A DNA stretch of 64,000 bases from Trema orientale (taxonomy: Eukaryota > Streptophyta > Magnoliopsida > Rosales > Cannabaceae): the NCBI GenBank assembly GCA_002914845.1, contig JXTC01000752.1, forward strand, positions 27,680 through 91,679. The letters are read 5' to 3'. Positions 1-10,868 of the stretch are shown one piece after another. A model generated the notes under the pieces. It ran no database searches. It saw only the letters and a program-made list of their open reading frames with translations, and was not told the DNA's origin. Numbering within the stretch: position 1 is the stretch's first letter; every line of letters begins with the position of its first letter. The position numbers and the translations under genes are program-made.

Positions 1-1924
1 GAAATGCAAATTTTCTTAAAAATGACTTGATCAGTGGGAGCGATCAATCTCCGAATATCATTTCTGAGAAATATTATATTGATGCTCAACCTTCCACCTC
101 AAGTGATAGATTGGTCATCATTCATAATACTCCTCAAGCTCAAATGGGTGTTGAACAACAGATCATTGAAGTTTCACAAACTATTGAAAATAATCCAGTA
201 GATTAAGAAAATGTTGAACAATCAATTAAACAACATGTTCTTCAGAAAAATATTGGTACAATATTAAGAAGATCTACTAGAGAAAAGAAATCAGCAATTT
301 CTAGTGATTATGTTGTGTATCTACAAGAATCAGACTACAAATTTGGAGCAGAAAATGATCTTGAAACGTTTTCACAAGCCATGAGTTGCAAAGAATCGGA
401 TTTATGGTATAATGCCATGAAAGAAGAAATGAATTCTATGGCATCTAATAGAGTCTGGGATCTTGTAGAGTTGCCTAATGCTGCAAAAGCCCTTGGATAT
501 AAATGGGTCTTTAAAATAAAGAAAGACTTATCAGGCAATATTGAGAGATATAAAGCAAGACTCGTTGCTAAAAGATTCACTCAAAAGGAAGGAATCGACT
601 ACAGGGAGACCTTTTCTCCTATATCTAAAAAAGATTCTTTTCATATCATTATGGCATTAGTTGTACATTTTGACTTAGAGTTGCAATAAATGGATGTGAA
701 AACGGCTTTTCTCAATAACTAGAGGAAGAAGTTTATATGAAACAACCAGAAGGATTTTCCCCTAGTAATGGTGAGCATTTGGTGTACAAGCTCAAGAAAT
801 CTATATATAGATTGAAACAAGTATCTCGACAATAGTATTTAAAATTTCATGATTTTCTTTCTTCATTTGGCTTTGTAGAGAACATCATAGATCAATATAT
901 ATACCAGAAGATCAGTGAGAGTAAGATTTGTTTCTTTATTCTATACGTGGATGATATTTTACTTGCAACCAACGATAAGGGTTTAATATATGAAGTAAAA
1001 CAATTTCTCTCTAAAATCTTTGATATGAAGGACATGGTTGATACATCTTATGTCATTGGGATTAAGATATATAGAGACAGATTTAGATGTATTTTGGGAC
1101 TGTCTCAAGAGACCTATATTAATAAAGTTTTAGAGACATTTTAGATGAAAGATTGTTCATCTAGTATAGCTCCCATTATGAAAGGTGACAAGTTCAATTT
1201 GAATTAGTGCCCGAAAAATGATCTTGAAAGGGAACAAATGCAAAACATTCAATATGCTTCTACTGTTGGAAGCCTTATATATGCTTAGGTCTGTACAAGA
1301 CCTGACATTGTATATTCTGTTGGGATGTTAGGAAGATATCAGAGTAGTCCAGGTATTGACTACTGGAAAGCTACAAAGAAAGTGATGAGATACCTTCAAG
1401 GAATGAAGGATTACATGCTTATGTATAGATGGACTGATAATCTAGAGGTGATTGGCTACTTTGATTCAGATTTCGCTGGCTGTGTTAATTCTCAAAAATC
1501 AACTTCTGGATACATTTTTATGTTTGTCGGTGGAGTTGTATCTTGGAGGAGTGTAAAGCAGACCTTGACTGCTACTTTCACTATGGAAGCAAAGTTCGTA
1601 TCTTATTTTGAGGCTACATCACAAGGCATATGGATGAAGAGTTTCATTTCTGGGCTTAAAATTGTGGATTAAATTTCTAGGCTGTTAAAGATATACTGTG
1701 ACAATTCAGCAGCAGTATTTATGGCTAAAAACAACAAAAGTGGTAGTCAAAGTAAACACATGGACATCAAATATTTAGCCATAAGGGAACATATTAAAGA
1801 TAAAACCGTGGTTATTGAACAGGTTAGTACTGAATTGATGATTGCTGATCCTTTGACTAAAGGTATGCCACCATTGAAATTTAAGGATAATATAGAACGA
1901 ATGAGACTTGGTTCCTTTATGTGA
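1..1924 (+). pseudogene. Ty1/copia retrotransposon pol (RT-RNase H), decayed
   Basis: This is the 3' part of a copia-type polyprotein; the element continues beyond the left edge. Reading in order one finds the start of reverse transcriptase (ARLVAKRFTQKEGIDY at about 560-605, then a MDVKTAF block), the catalytic box LYVDDILLA (YVDD codons 944-955), the RT tail (CTRPDIVYSVG near 1290-1325), and RNase H with SDFAG near 1470, CDNSAAV near 1700, SKHMDIKYL near 1755 and ADPLTKG near 1850. It ends MRLGSFM before a TGA. The block order and wording resemble the TNT1-94 type of plant copia Pol. In-frame stops (for example at about 687, 834, 1142, 1205, 1287 and 1670) and at least one frame change make it non-functional. 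The YVDD box itself is intact. It belongs with the LTR at 2213-2589. Confidence 0.93.
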
Positions 1925-2201
1925 TTTTCGTTGTAAGAACGAATGTAATTTGAAACTCTATTGTGTGATATTTTCTCATATTAAATTTTTTGTGTACATA
2001 TTAATTAGACTTGAGAAATATTATTAATTATTGGACCAAGAATAAAGATAGGGTTTATTTATTAAGATAATATGGGTTAGTATTTATAGACATAATACTC
2101 TGTAATACATGGAAGATAATACTCAATTTTAGAGGATCTATCGCTATGATTCAAGTATTTTTTTTCTTAAAAGGGATAATTGATGGAGAAATATATGGAC
2201 C

Positions 2202-2212
2202 AAGTGAGAGAA
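2202..2212 (+). other. Polypurine tract of the copia element
   Basis: A purine run (aagtgagagaa) lies directly before the TG that opens the LTR, where plus-strand priming would occur. The 280 bases between the pol stop (1924) and this tract are AT-rich and hold no gene. Confidence 0.6.
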
Positions 2213-2589
2213 TGTTAAGTATTTTTTGTCCCTATCTAGTAATGGTCCATTATACCTAATTAATTGTCAAAATCTTCAGTTTTTTAACTGATAATTGACT
2301 CGTGAGTCACTGCCAAATAAGCTCCACCTCAGAGATGTTTTGATGGAAAACGTCTATTAATATAGAGGAGTAATTTCGTATTAGGTCCCTAAGTCTGAGA
2401 GTTTTAATTCTCAAAACTATATCATAGAGAGATTCTATAGGCTTAGAAGAGCTAATGCTCTGTTACATGTAACGCCAGAAAACAGAGCATCAATGGCCAG
2501 AGGTAAACATTTGATCCTCAAGCTATTTTCGCATTTGATCTAATATGCTATTTATTTGATTGCATAGATAGATCATATTATGTCTAACA
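2213..2589 (+). repeat. 3' LTR of the copia element
   Basis: The repeat opens with TG (tgttaagtatttttt) after the polypurine tract and the most likely end is CA at 2588-2589 (tgtctaaca), giving about 377 bp. The 5' LTR is outside the window, so neither the exact right end nor a target duplication can be checked here. The LTR type (TGTTRRGTATTTTTTGTCC start) fits copia elements. Confidence 0.65.
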
Positions 2590-2714
2590 ACACCTGCTGC
2601 ATCCGCCACTGATTTACCGGTACAATGCCAGTAATCTGCCTCAACAAAAGATGGAGCTCCAAAAATAACTGTACAAACCAGTTGTATTTACATTAAAGGA
2701 GAGTCAGAGAATTG

Positions 2715-3460
2715 CTATGCAGGTTGAAAATGTATTACTGGATTCGCTTCTTCGTGTCAGGAGTTCATGAAAACGGAGGGTTTAGAGACAGCATCGCTGC
2801 TTGTCCTGCGATAAGGAAAGCAGGAGAAGCAATTCTGAATATTTCTCTGCTGAAGTACTTGTTGTTCTCGAACTCTTCCACCTGAAACACAGTCAAAGAT
2901 TAACCCAACAGCAGAAAAAAAAAAAAAAAAAAATAAAAAAAGAGACCCCAGAGAATTTGAGAAAACATGGCATCATAGAGAGTATACTTTACAGCACCGT
3001 TGGTCCCGAATGCCAGTGCTTTTCGGAATATTATTTCCATTGCATCTGGCATCTCAGTGATACCTGAAAATGCAATGCGATGAAATAATTGAGATATCCA
3101 AACGGTAGTGCTGCAAGTGGAGGACCAGAAAAGCACGAGATAACGAAACTCAGAGAGGCTCACAGTCCACTACGGATATGATCTGACAACTTCTCAGCAC
3201 GATTAAAAGCAACAAGAAATGATTTTCCACCCGCATAGAAACACACGAAGGCCTGCTAAAATCAAGGTTTCCTTCAGTGTTCGGTGGCAAATCTGCACCT
3301 CCCTGATCAAGTTTAGGTTTATTGGCTGTACTGCTTCCTGATGCTTCATTCTCAGGAGTAGAAGCCAGCCCAGCCACTGCAAATTGAAGCACTTCTGTCC
3401 AAATAGCCAAAATAACCAATTCAGTTGAAAAGGACTCCAGAGAGAGTCCTGCATCATACT
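2715..3460 (-). pseudogene. ATG1-like autophagy kinase, C-terminal exons, copy A
   Basis: Three minus-strand exon relics keep a normal order. About 3460-3175 encodes SLESFSTELVILAIW, then ADLPPNTEGNLDFSRPS and, after a frame change, a SFLVAFNRAEKLSDHI block. About 3064-2988 encodes GITEMPDAMEIIFRKALAF, bounded by a plausible acceptor (ttttcag). The last exon begins at 2881 after gtgtttcag and reads VEEFENN, later SLNPPFS and TPDTKKRIQ. These blocks match the C-terminal MIT-containing region of plant ATG1/ULK-type kinases, which binds the ATG13 partner. The last exon has in-frame stops (FS-stop-TPDTKK and RIQ-stop) and internal frame changes, so this copy is dead. It lies about 130 bp right of the copia LTR. 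Confidence 0.75.
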
Positions 3461-3876
3461 GCATGTAAAGCAATCACATCTTTGATAAATGAATTCATGA
3501 GGGATTAAAAGCACTTTTCCACTATGCTCATATAGTTATAGATAAGTCAATTTACAGGAAGAACAAACATAAAACATTTGTTGTTTCTTTAGAAAAATAT
3601 GAAAAGGTCCACATCAACATAAGTCATGACACATGGACATGATCCCCATCCCAAGAAAAAAGACGAATGCACAACGCAAACAAGTTTTGGAGCAGCAGCT
3701 TATTTAGATCCTTTTCTACTCTCCAGCTGTAATGTGCACAATTTATACAGCAGTTGTCCTTATATTGTATGCACCACAACTAATATCTTTTATGCATCCC
3801 AAAAGGTAGCAATGGTTCACATACAATATGTAACGAAGTATCTGCAGAAAAGAAAGTATTAACTAATCCACGAATC

Positions 3877-4345
3877 ATGAATGAACTCATGCATAAATAT
3901 GGGAAAATATATTGCTGGATTCGCTTCTTATTGTCAGGAGTTAATGAAGACGGAGGGTTTAGAGACAGCGTCGTTACTTATCCTGAGATAAAGGAAAGCA
4001 GCAGCAGCACTCTTGAACTGTTCTCTGCTTCAGTACTTCTATTCTTGAACTCGTCCACCTGAAACACAGGCAAAGACTAATCAAACAGCAAAAAAGACGA
4101 GAGAATCTGAGAAACATGGCATCATAGAGAGTATGCTTACAGCAGGCATGAGATAAGAAATTCAGAGGGATGAACCGTCCATATTGCTGATATGAATAGA
4201 TAACTCCTCAGCATGACTAAAAGCAACAAGAAATAATTTTTCTGCCCATGAGGAAGCAAACGAAGGCCGGCTAAAATCAAGGTTTCCTTCAGTGTTTGAT
4301 GGTAAATCTGCAACTCATTGGTCAAGTTTGAGCCTTCCAGATGCT
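3877..4345 (-). pseudogene. ATG1-like autophagy kinase, C-terminal exons, copy B
   Basis: This second copy, on the minus strand, reads ADLPSNTEGNLDFSRPS then LFLVAFSHAEELSIHIS (about 4325-4175), and the terminal exon VDEFKN then SLNPPSSLTPDNKKRIQ (about 4059-3895). It is closer to the family than copy A in the last exon (only one stop, after LLLLSFISG), but it lacks the DAMEIIF exon seen in copy A. The same wording in both copies shows they come from one tandem duplication. Family assignment rests on the recognised ATG1 C-terminal motifs; no expression can be judged. Confidence 0.7.
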
Positions 4346-4963
4346 TCATAAGGAATTACAAGCTTTTTTCAACCATCTTCATATAGGTAAGTCAATTTAC
4401 AGGAGGTAAACATCAACAGAATTCAGACACATGGACTCATCCCATGAAAAAACACAAATGGACAAGCCAACATGTTTTGGAGAGAAGCAGCTTATTTAGA
4501 TTCCTTTTCTACTCTCCAGAAGGTAATTTGCATGATGTATAAAACTTTTGTCTTGTAGCTTGTATACACCACAACTAATTCTTTACATTCCAAAAAAGTA
4601 GCGATGGTTTACTGTAAAACAAAGAACTTTCAAATAATATGACAACTCTTACAAATGGAAGAGTAGTGGCCTATCTCGATAATTGGTGAATCCACCCTTA
4701 AAGAAAAAAGTTAGTAATTATATACCTACCAAGAGACGTTGATCTCATGAAACAAGCATCCAGAAATTTCTGGTAAAGAAAAAGTAGAAGACCAACAAGA
4801 CACAAATTGTGTGTTGAAGTATCTGCATAAAAGAAAGTATCAACTACTCATCCACCACGCCATGACTGCATTCATATAACCAATTAACCAAAACACTAAT
4901 AAGTGAAAATTTAATTCTACAATTAAATTAAACTTCTAAAAGGCTGAGCAGGTATCATCATAC

Positions 4964-5098
4964 CCAATTGTCTCAAAAAGTGCCTACCCACAGCTTCTGA
5001 AACTCTCTCTATGGCGATTGATATAAGCAGCAAGGTTACCACCATCACAGTACTCCAAAACAAGGTGAATATTTTCCGGTGTGAAAACCCCAACAAAA
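4964..5098 (-). pseudogene. ATG1-like kinase-domain exon relic
   Basis: Read on the minus strand, this piece gives FVGVFTPENIHLVLEYCDGG then NLAAYINRH, a frame change, and RVSEAVGRHFLRQL. This is the hinge and the following helices of an ATG1-type protein kinase domain (family pattern: LVLEYC.GG.L..YI.R, then V.EAVA.HFM.QL). The frame change falls at the repeated gagagag run near 5015, and the reading frame then ends in intron-like sequence. It sits on the same strand as, and transcriptionally upstream of, the C-terminal exon relics, so all three may derive from one ancestral gene. The remaining kinase exons (HRD, DFG) were not found. Confidence 0.75.
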
Positions 5099-5170
5099 GA
5101 GAAAAATTATGTGATGAAGCATATGCAGAAAAGAAAGTATCAACTACTCATCCATAATCAAGAACACGTT

Positions 5171-6600
5171 TATTGATAAATATGGGATAAAATTCAGTTA
5201 TTGCCAGACAATTAGGAGAATGAATGAGATATCAGCAAAATGAGAAAAGTATCACTACGAATAAACTCCATGGCAGCAACCTACTTGTATGATGGTTGAC
5301 ATGATATCCTTGAAATTCAATAACCTTTATGTTTCTTTGATATCCTTAAAAGATTCTTTCAGTCAGTTTTAAATGTAAATTCTGAACAGATGATCATTGC
5401 AAACATAGGTGGAACAATAGGATAATTGACATATTTTAGACCAAGTACGAAATGTGATGCAGGGCAAATATTAACCATATACTTAATTACAAAACTTGCA
5501 GCACAATTAATCATACCCCATCAGCTTCATAAGCCTCATCTTGTTCTACAAGTAGGATAAGCTCCAAACACTCACTGCATGCAATATCCGTTCTCACCCC
5601 TAACATGTACAAACTCAAAAGAAATTATACACTTTGTTAAAAAGGCATTTGGACAGCAAAAGCCCTGAAACTTTCAGGTTTTACGGCGCACTAAGCAAGA
5701 ATGCCGACCTGAAATTTGAAAGGGAAAAAAGAAGAATTATTGGGTTCCATGTCCAAATTAAGCTTGTGTCAGCACAAACCATCAAACCAGGTCCTAATAT
5801 TTCAACTTGAAGACGGTAAAAACAGGATTCATTACATCTTCAGATAATAACTAATTCGTCAATTTGGAACAAATCATGGTTTTTATCTAAAGTTATGTAC
5901 TTAAATCATGTAAAATTAGGCAACAAGATAACTGACTGATCAGCAGACCAAAATATTGATGTACATAATTTCGTGCAAGAATGACCTGTAAAGCTTAATC
6001 AACACTTTAGAAGCAAGGACTTGGAATAGAAACTAGATGTAATATCTATTAATAACATCAATTACCACAAATCAAGCGCTCCCCAGTTTCCAAACAAGAT
6101 TTGTCTTTTCCCGATGGGCAAGATGATAGATCTTAAGACAACCCCTAAAATCAGAAGGAACTTAGTTAACTACTGTAACGTTTACTAAGCTCAATCTGTA
6201 AGAACTTGAACATACCGATGCAACAACGGGAGCCTAGTATAAGGATGCAATATAAATAGCCCTTGCACATCCCTTTATATAGCAGAAGGGATTGATGTTG
6301 GCAATAGATCTGGTCCATGCTTCAGCGAGCTCTCTACACTACTAACAGAGCTGGCAGCCTGCTCCTTTACTTTGCATCATTTAGCTTCCCCACGTACGCA
6401 CACACAAGTTCTTCAATTCCAACCCAAAATTCTTATTCCCAGGAAAATGAGCTAGTTAGCAAAGTACTTCTTAGGAAAGAGCCATGGCCCTTAAAATCCT
6501 AGTGCAATACAAAAGTGAGGAGCAAAGGGGTGCATGTAAAATCACCTGTAAACATATACGTAATGCAAGATGTCACCACTTAACGCAGCCAGTCCATAAT
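5171..6600. other. No gene recognised; intron-like sequence
   Basis: AT-rich single-copy sequence. On the minus strand 5595-5515 reads VRTDIACSECLELILL then VEQDEAYEADG before a stop, which looks like a conserved exon but was not recognised. Nothing else coding is supported. Confidence 0.4.
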
Positions 6601-6610
6601 TTTATGGTTC

Positions 6611-6853
6611 CTAGGAGCCAGAATGCTCTGAACTCACACTCACGAACGAAAGCCTTGATTCTGTTTCACTCATACCAATCAAAGAAGAAGGGTTTTTGTA
6701 AATGGGAGCCAAGTATTGAAAATAGTACAAGATATTAAGCAAGGCACGGCCTCCTCTTGCTCTGTCTCTGGCTCTAACTCCAGCTCCGCCATTGATGGCA
6801 CAGACGGAAGAGCTCTTGAATCCATATTCCATTTCATGATTTCTCACAGCCAT
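6611..6853 (-). CDS. Possible small or first-exon ORF, unknown
   Basis: An 80-codon minus-strand frame starts MAVRNHEMEYGFKSSS and is followed by an Arg/Gly-rich stretch (RARDRARGG). A second ATG at 6792 in another frame gives MAELELEPETEQEEAVPC, also protein-like. Both lie where the first exon of the decayed minus-strand ATG1-like locus would be expected, but neither resembles the ATG1 N-terminus. No family is recognised and no codon bias test was possible. It may be untranslated leader. Confidence 0.2.
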   Translation of the reverse strand: MAVRNHEMEYGFKSSSVCAINGGAGVRARDRARGGRALLNILYYFQYLAPIYKNPSSLIGMSETESRLSFVSVSSEHSGS

Positions 6854-6878
6854 GTGAATACCCAGAAAGGAAATTAAC

Positions 6879-7075
6879 GACCCTTTTCCCCATTTTGAGC
6901 GGAAAATTAAGGAAAAAAACTAAAAATCCGAAAAGATAATTACGCCATATGAGAAAACCCTTTTCCCCTTTTGAATGGAAAGTTAAGGAAAAACTAAAAA
7001 TCCAATAAGTTAATTACGCCATGTGATGGACATTGAGAACCCTTTCCCCTTTGAATTGAAAGTTAAGAAAAAACC
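6879..7075. repeat. Imperfect tandem repeat, about 75-80 bp x 3
   Basis: Three copies begin acccttttccccattttg (6880), acccttttccccttttg (6956) and accctttcccctttg (7039); each continues with aaagttaagraaaaa and, in two, aattacgccatrtga. A further small duplication (tatccatactatc twice) lies at 7164-7195. No gene is seen. Confidence 0.7.
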
Positions 7076-7294
7076 CAATCAGAAAAAGTTGAATCTTCAT
7101 TGAATTTTAACGAAGCTGAGTACATAGTTCACCAACAAAAATTGTAACCTGATATGATACTATCCATACTATCTATGATACTATCCATACTATCCTAAAA
7201 TTATCGTAGAATTGAATCTCGGACGAACACATACACAGACAGGTCACAGCAACACCGAGTCCATGACCATGCCCATCACCGACACTGAAGCCTC

Positions 7295-7315
7295 CACGTC
7301 ACGTCACGTCACGTC
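7295..7315. repeat. CACGT microrepeat x 4
   Basis: Four tandem CACGT units run up to the stop codon of the F-box gene at 7319. On the gene strand they read as repeated TGACG. The phrase aagcctccacgtca occurs both here and at 7350, so the repeat arose inside a small local duplication covering the gene's 3' end. Confidence 0.8.
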
Positions 7316-7318
7316 AGA

Positions 7319-8428
7319 TCAGACAGGCACAAGTGAGTCCGTGACCTCAAAAGCCTCCACGTCACCACCACTCACATCAGCACCACGAACAGGGAAACGG
7401 CGTTCAAGATTCAAGAACATATGTTGCTGCTTCTCAGGATCGTAACACGTCACGAAACCTTGAACGAGTATGATGATCCTTGGGCGACCACCCTTAGCGT
7501 CCCTCAAAACTGACAAGACATTTATATGTGTCCTTGGAAAGTTTGAAAGCTTCTTGGCCAGAGGCTTCTCATTGGTTTTGAGAAAACTGAATTCCACCTT
7601 AAACTTTTGGATCCACCCGCCGGAGTCAGTCATTTCATAAACGCAGAGGTCTTCAATGCTATTACGGGTTATGAAGTAGTGGAGAAAGTTGTTGGAAGCA
7701 ACCAATCTTGGCCTGCAAAACCTGTTGGTTGGTGTCTCAGGTAACGATATTGTAGCCCAATTCTTGGTTTCAAGGTGGAATGTCAGAGCTTGGCCTTGGA
7801 CGTCCGTTATCCAGTAGAGGATTTCTTTGTGAAAAACACCACCCTGAAATTTCACGGTGGGGGCTGGAGTTGAAGACCATCTTCTGCCATAGGAAGAGTA
7901 CAGTATGACATTGTAGCAATTGTGATCCATCCCAATAGTAGTCTCCACCAAGAAAAGCAGTCTGTAAGACATGTTTCGATTTGGTTGAAAGCACAAGCTC
8001 GCTGTTACAACCCTTTCCCCGGAGGAAATAGGACAAACGATTTTCCTAAGTTCTCCGGTACACAGATTCACCACATAGAAGTTTGAAGGAATATCGATCT
8101 TACTTGACACCAAGAAAAGGCCGTAACTTGAGTTATGAACCCTCAGTTCATCACCAATTCCAGCATTTAGCCCAAACAAACCAGTGCCCTTAATCTTTCC
8201 GTCCAAATTGAATTTCAAGTAGTGAAAGTTCAGGGAAGATCCGATCACTAGTGCTCTTGCCTCTCCTCTTTCCGTATGAAGCTTTAGAAACTCAGGACTC
8301 GTTAGATGAAGTTTCCAAGATGTACAGACCATTCTCCATCTGGCTACGGATCTTGCTGGGACTCTAGACAAAATTAACTCCATAACGTCTTGATTATCCT
8401 CTACACCATACGTTTTCTGAAATCTCAT
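7319..8428 (-). CDS. F-box-associated (FBA) protein
   Basis: A single uninterrupted frame of 369 residues on the minus strand. Residues about 12-50 form the F-box (VMELILSRVPARSVARWRMV then CTSWKLHLTSPEFLKLH), which in this family docks on SKP1/ASK of SCF ubiquitin ligases. Residues about 95-300 fit the F-box-associated interaction domain: SSYGLFLV, YVVNLCTGELRKI, a SYRLLFLVE strand, KFQGGVFHKEILYWI and LVASNNFLHYF. This region would bind the substrate. The length is normal for FBA genes, which are often intronless. The first ATG after an in-frame CT-rich leader was taken; a TATA box lies about 185 bp upstream. The extreme C-terminus (SGGDVEAFEVTDSLVPV) overlaps a small duplication and may be lineage-specific. 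No defect is visible. Confidence 0.88.
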   Translation of the reverse strand: MRFQKTYGVEDNQDVMELILSRVPARSVARWRMVCTSWKLHLTSPEFLKLHTERGEARALVIGSSLNFHYLKFNLDGKIKGTGLFGLNAGIGDELRVHNSSYGLFLVSSKIDIPSNFYVVNLCTGELRKIVCPISSGERVVTASLCFQPNRNMSYRLLFLVETTIGMDHNCYNVILYSSYGRRWSSTPAPTVKFQGGVFHKEILYWITDVQGQALTFHLETKNWATISLPETPTNRFCRPRLVASNNFLHYFITRNSIEDLCVYEMTDSGGWIQKFKVEFSFLKTNEKPLAKKLSNFPRTHINVLSVLRDAKGGRPRIIILVQGFVTCYDPEKQQHMFLNLERRFPVRGADVSGGDVEAFEVTDSLVPV

Positions 8429-8611
8429 ACATTGCCACCATTTTCTCTGTTTTACTTCTCTCTCTGATGAAAATCGGCGTATTTTCTATACGAGAACACT
8501 CTCCAAGAACTACTTGCCTCGCTATACCCTTTTCCCTTTTTAGTCACACAGCTTCTCTCTCTAGCTTGCTTTTTGATACGAGTGAGAGAAATGATTCTCT
8601 CTCTACGTTAC

Positions 8612-8620
8612 GTTTATATA
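8612..8620 (-). promoter_or_regulatory. Probable TATA box of the FBA gene
   Basis: TATATAAAC on the minus strand, followed by a leader with several GAGA/CT runs (8455-8600), a common plant core-promoter layout. Spacing puts the start of transcription near 8585 and a leader of roughly 155 bases. Confidence 0.45.
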
Positions 8621-8961
8621 GTTTAGCCTTAGGAGTTTTTCCTTTTTTTATTATTATTTTTATTTTTAACGGAAACCGGTTTAAATTTGAAATTCAGTTA
8701 AGGGGCCGCCTCTCTCTGAGTTCCATCACGTGCAGGAAATTTGGACCTGCAACGGCTTTTATTTTTTCGGTTGGGTGAGACTATGATACTTTTATACACA
8801 CGTTAACAGCGGACGTGTTATGCACGTGTGAGGTCATTCCCGTTTTTATTTTTTTATTTTTTTATTTTCGAGGAAATTCTTCAAATGTTGTTATAATTTA
8901 GTATCCATTCATAGTCACAAAAAATTGTAACCATTAAGAAGTCCTCCATATATTTTTATAT

Positions 8962-9494
8962 GGGTTTAGGGCACAAATGGTCTCTAAATTCTCATACTTG
9001 CGGTAATTTGGTCCTCAAAATTTCAATTGTGGCAATTAAGTTATCAAATTTTCTGATTTATAGTAATTTAGTCTTTGAATTGTCTAAATTACAATTTCTC
9101 ATTAAATTACTTATAAAAAAACACATGTGAGGAGTACTTTGTAGCATCTGAAAATATATTTAGAGGAAAATAAACTGAACAAAAATATTTAGAGAGAAGA
9201 AAAGATGCATTTTTCTCATTTTTTAAGGTTCTTTGAGCTGCAAATTTATAGAAATTTTTTTCTATGATTGTTCATTTTTATACTTGAAATTCTCAAATTA
9301 TTTTTTAAATATATTTTTAGATACCACCACATGCTCCTCATGTATATTTTTGGTCAAAAATTTAATAACAAGTTGCAATTTAGACAATTTAGATACCAAA
9401 CATGCTATGAATCAGAAAATTCTATTGCAATTGAAACTTTGAAGACCAAATTGCTACAGATTGGATACTTCAGGTACTATTTGTGCCATTAACC
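8962..9494. mobile_element. MULE-like non-autonomous element with long TIRs
   Basis: The left end gggtttagggcacaaatgg and the inverse of the right end gggttaatggcacaaatag align for about 130-150 bp (shared blocks: aatttggtc, tttcaattg, attttctgatt). The sequence style (gggttaatggcacaaatagt) is that of widespread plant long-TIR elements. No transposase is present, and no clear 9-bp target duplication remains. It abuts the MITE at 9508. Confidence 0.7.
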
Positions 9495-10268
9495 CTATAT
9501 ATAAATAGGTTCCCAATCCAATAGGTATTTTTTTTTTTCCCTATCTATTAGTATTTTTACTTTTAGCCATAGGTTCATCAGCTAACAACTGCCATAATTT
9601 TAGTAGTTAAAAAAAAAAAATAAAAATAAATACTTATTATTTAATACTTTTCTCTCTTTACCTTTTAGCATAAAAAGATGTTCGTGATGATTTTGAATTA
9701 GGCAAAACAATATGTAACATCCTCCATGTTAAATTTATTATTATGTAGACTTTTCCCATAACAAGGACAATTAAGACCTATTAATTTTTTTATTTTTTTA
9801 TTTTAAAACACATCCATTTTATATAACAAAAACATGGAGACGTTAATAAATATCCAACTTAAAAACACACTCGCATTAAATTCCTCTTCCACAAACGTTC
9901 CATCTGTTCACAATATAATTATACAAAATAACTTCCAAAATTCAAATATCAGAGTTTGAGCTACTTCCAAAATATTTTCATACTTTCCCACAGTTAGCCC
10001 ATATGTACATTGCACGCTGACTGGTCCGCTCATCATTGACTAACCCTGTTCTTTCATTTACCTATAGCATAGAGTAACTATATAAGTATAAAGTTTAGTA
10101 AGACAGGATAAATATTACACCAAACTTCAAAATAGACAAACTATACAAAACTTAACACGATATCCATAACGTACAACAAAGCCATAAAAACAAGCACAAT
10201 AAGTATACCAATAATACCACACATTAATGGGTCCTCAACCCTTTTTGCTTTCTTATCCAATATTGGGA

Positions 10269-10790
10269 GACTCATCACAAGTATCGCCAGTCTAGCTCAA
10301 CAGTGACTCATCACAAGCGTCACTGGAGTTTACATGTAACAACTCATCACAAGCATTATTATCTCAATTCCGTTAATGACTCATCTCAAGCATTACTAAA
10401 TGTGCATGTAACAACTCATCACAAGCATCGTTACTTTAATTCCGTTAGTGACTCATCATAAGTATCACTAGCTGTGCATGAAATGACTCATCACAAGCAT
10501 CATTACCTTAATTCTGCTAGTGACTCATCACAAGCATCACTAGCTGTGCACGTAACGACTCATCACAAGCATCTTTACCTTAATTCTGTTAGTGACTCAT
10601 CACAAGCATCACTAACTGTGCACGTAACGACTCATCACAAGTATTATTACCTTAATTCTATTAGTAACTCATTATAAGCATTATTAAATGTGTACGTAAC
10701 GACTCATCACAAGTATCGTTACCTTAATTTTATTAGTGATTCATCACAAATATCACTATATGTGCACGTAACTACTCATCACATGTATTA
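10269..10790. repeat. 72-bp tandem array (about 7 copies)
   Basis: The phrase tgactcatcacaagcatcac recurs at 10304, 10377, 10449, 10521, 10593, 10665 (variant) and 10737 (variant), a spacing of 72-73 bp. Each unit contains a second half with actcatcacaag, so the period is built from two related half-units of about 36 bp. Confidence 0.9.
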
Positions 10791-10868
10791 ATTGGTAAGT
10801 GCATATGTGTGCATTTGCATAAGTACTTCACTATATGCTAACACAGTACCTTAGCAACACAAAATCAA

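Larger units (their letters stand above)
2728..5170. repeat. Imperfect tandem segmental duplication (about 1.2-kb unit)
   Basis: The stretch 2728-3899 is repeated, with many small indels, from about 3900 to 4850. Shared landmarks include tggattcgcttctt (2740; 3916), the exon relic with aaccctccg on the opposite strand, taagtcaatttacagg (3545; 4389), tactctccag (3718; 4510) and gcagaaaagaaagtat (3844; a variant at 4824). A third short stretch with the last landmark and an ataaatatggga motif occurs at 5118-5190. Both main copies carry the same ATG1-like exon relics. Confidence 0.75.

Noticed and set aside
4740..4795. Possible kinase helix-C exon (GCLFHEINVSW) on the minus strand
   Set aside because: It would lie downstream of the later kinase exon at 4964-5098, the wrong order for this strand, and the match is too short.
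8612..9712. tRNA or other structural RNA genes, and CRISPR-like arrays anywhere in the window
   Set aside because: No complete tRNA cloverleaf was found, and the tandem arrays have no spacer-repeat structure; this is plant nuclear DNA.
10474..10677. 67-codon frame with repeated HVTTHHKHLYLNSVSDS
   Set aside because: It is a by-product of the 72-bp tandem array, whose period is a multiple of three.
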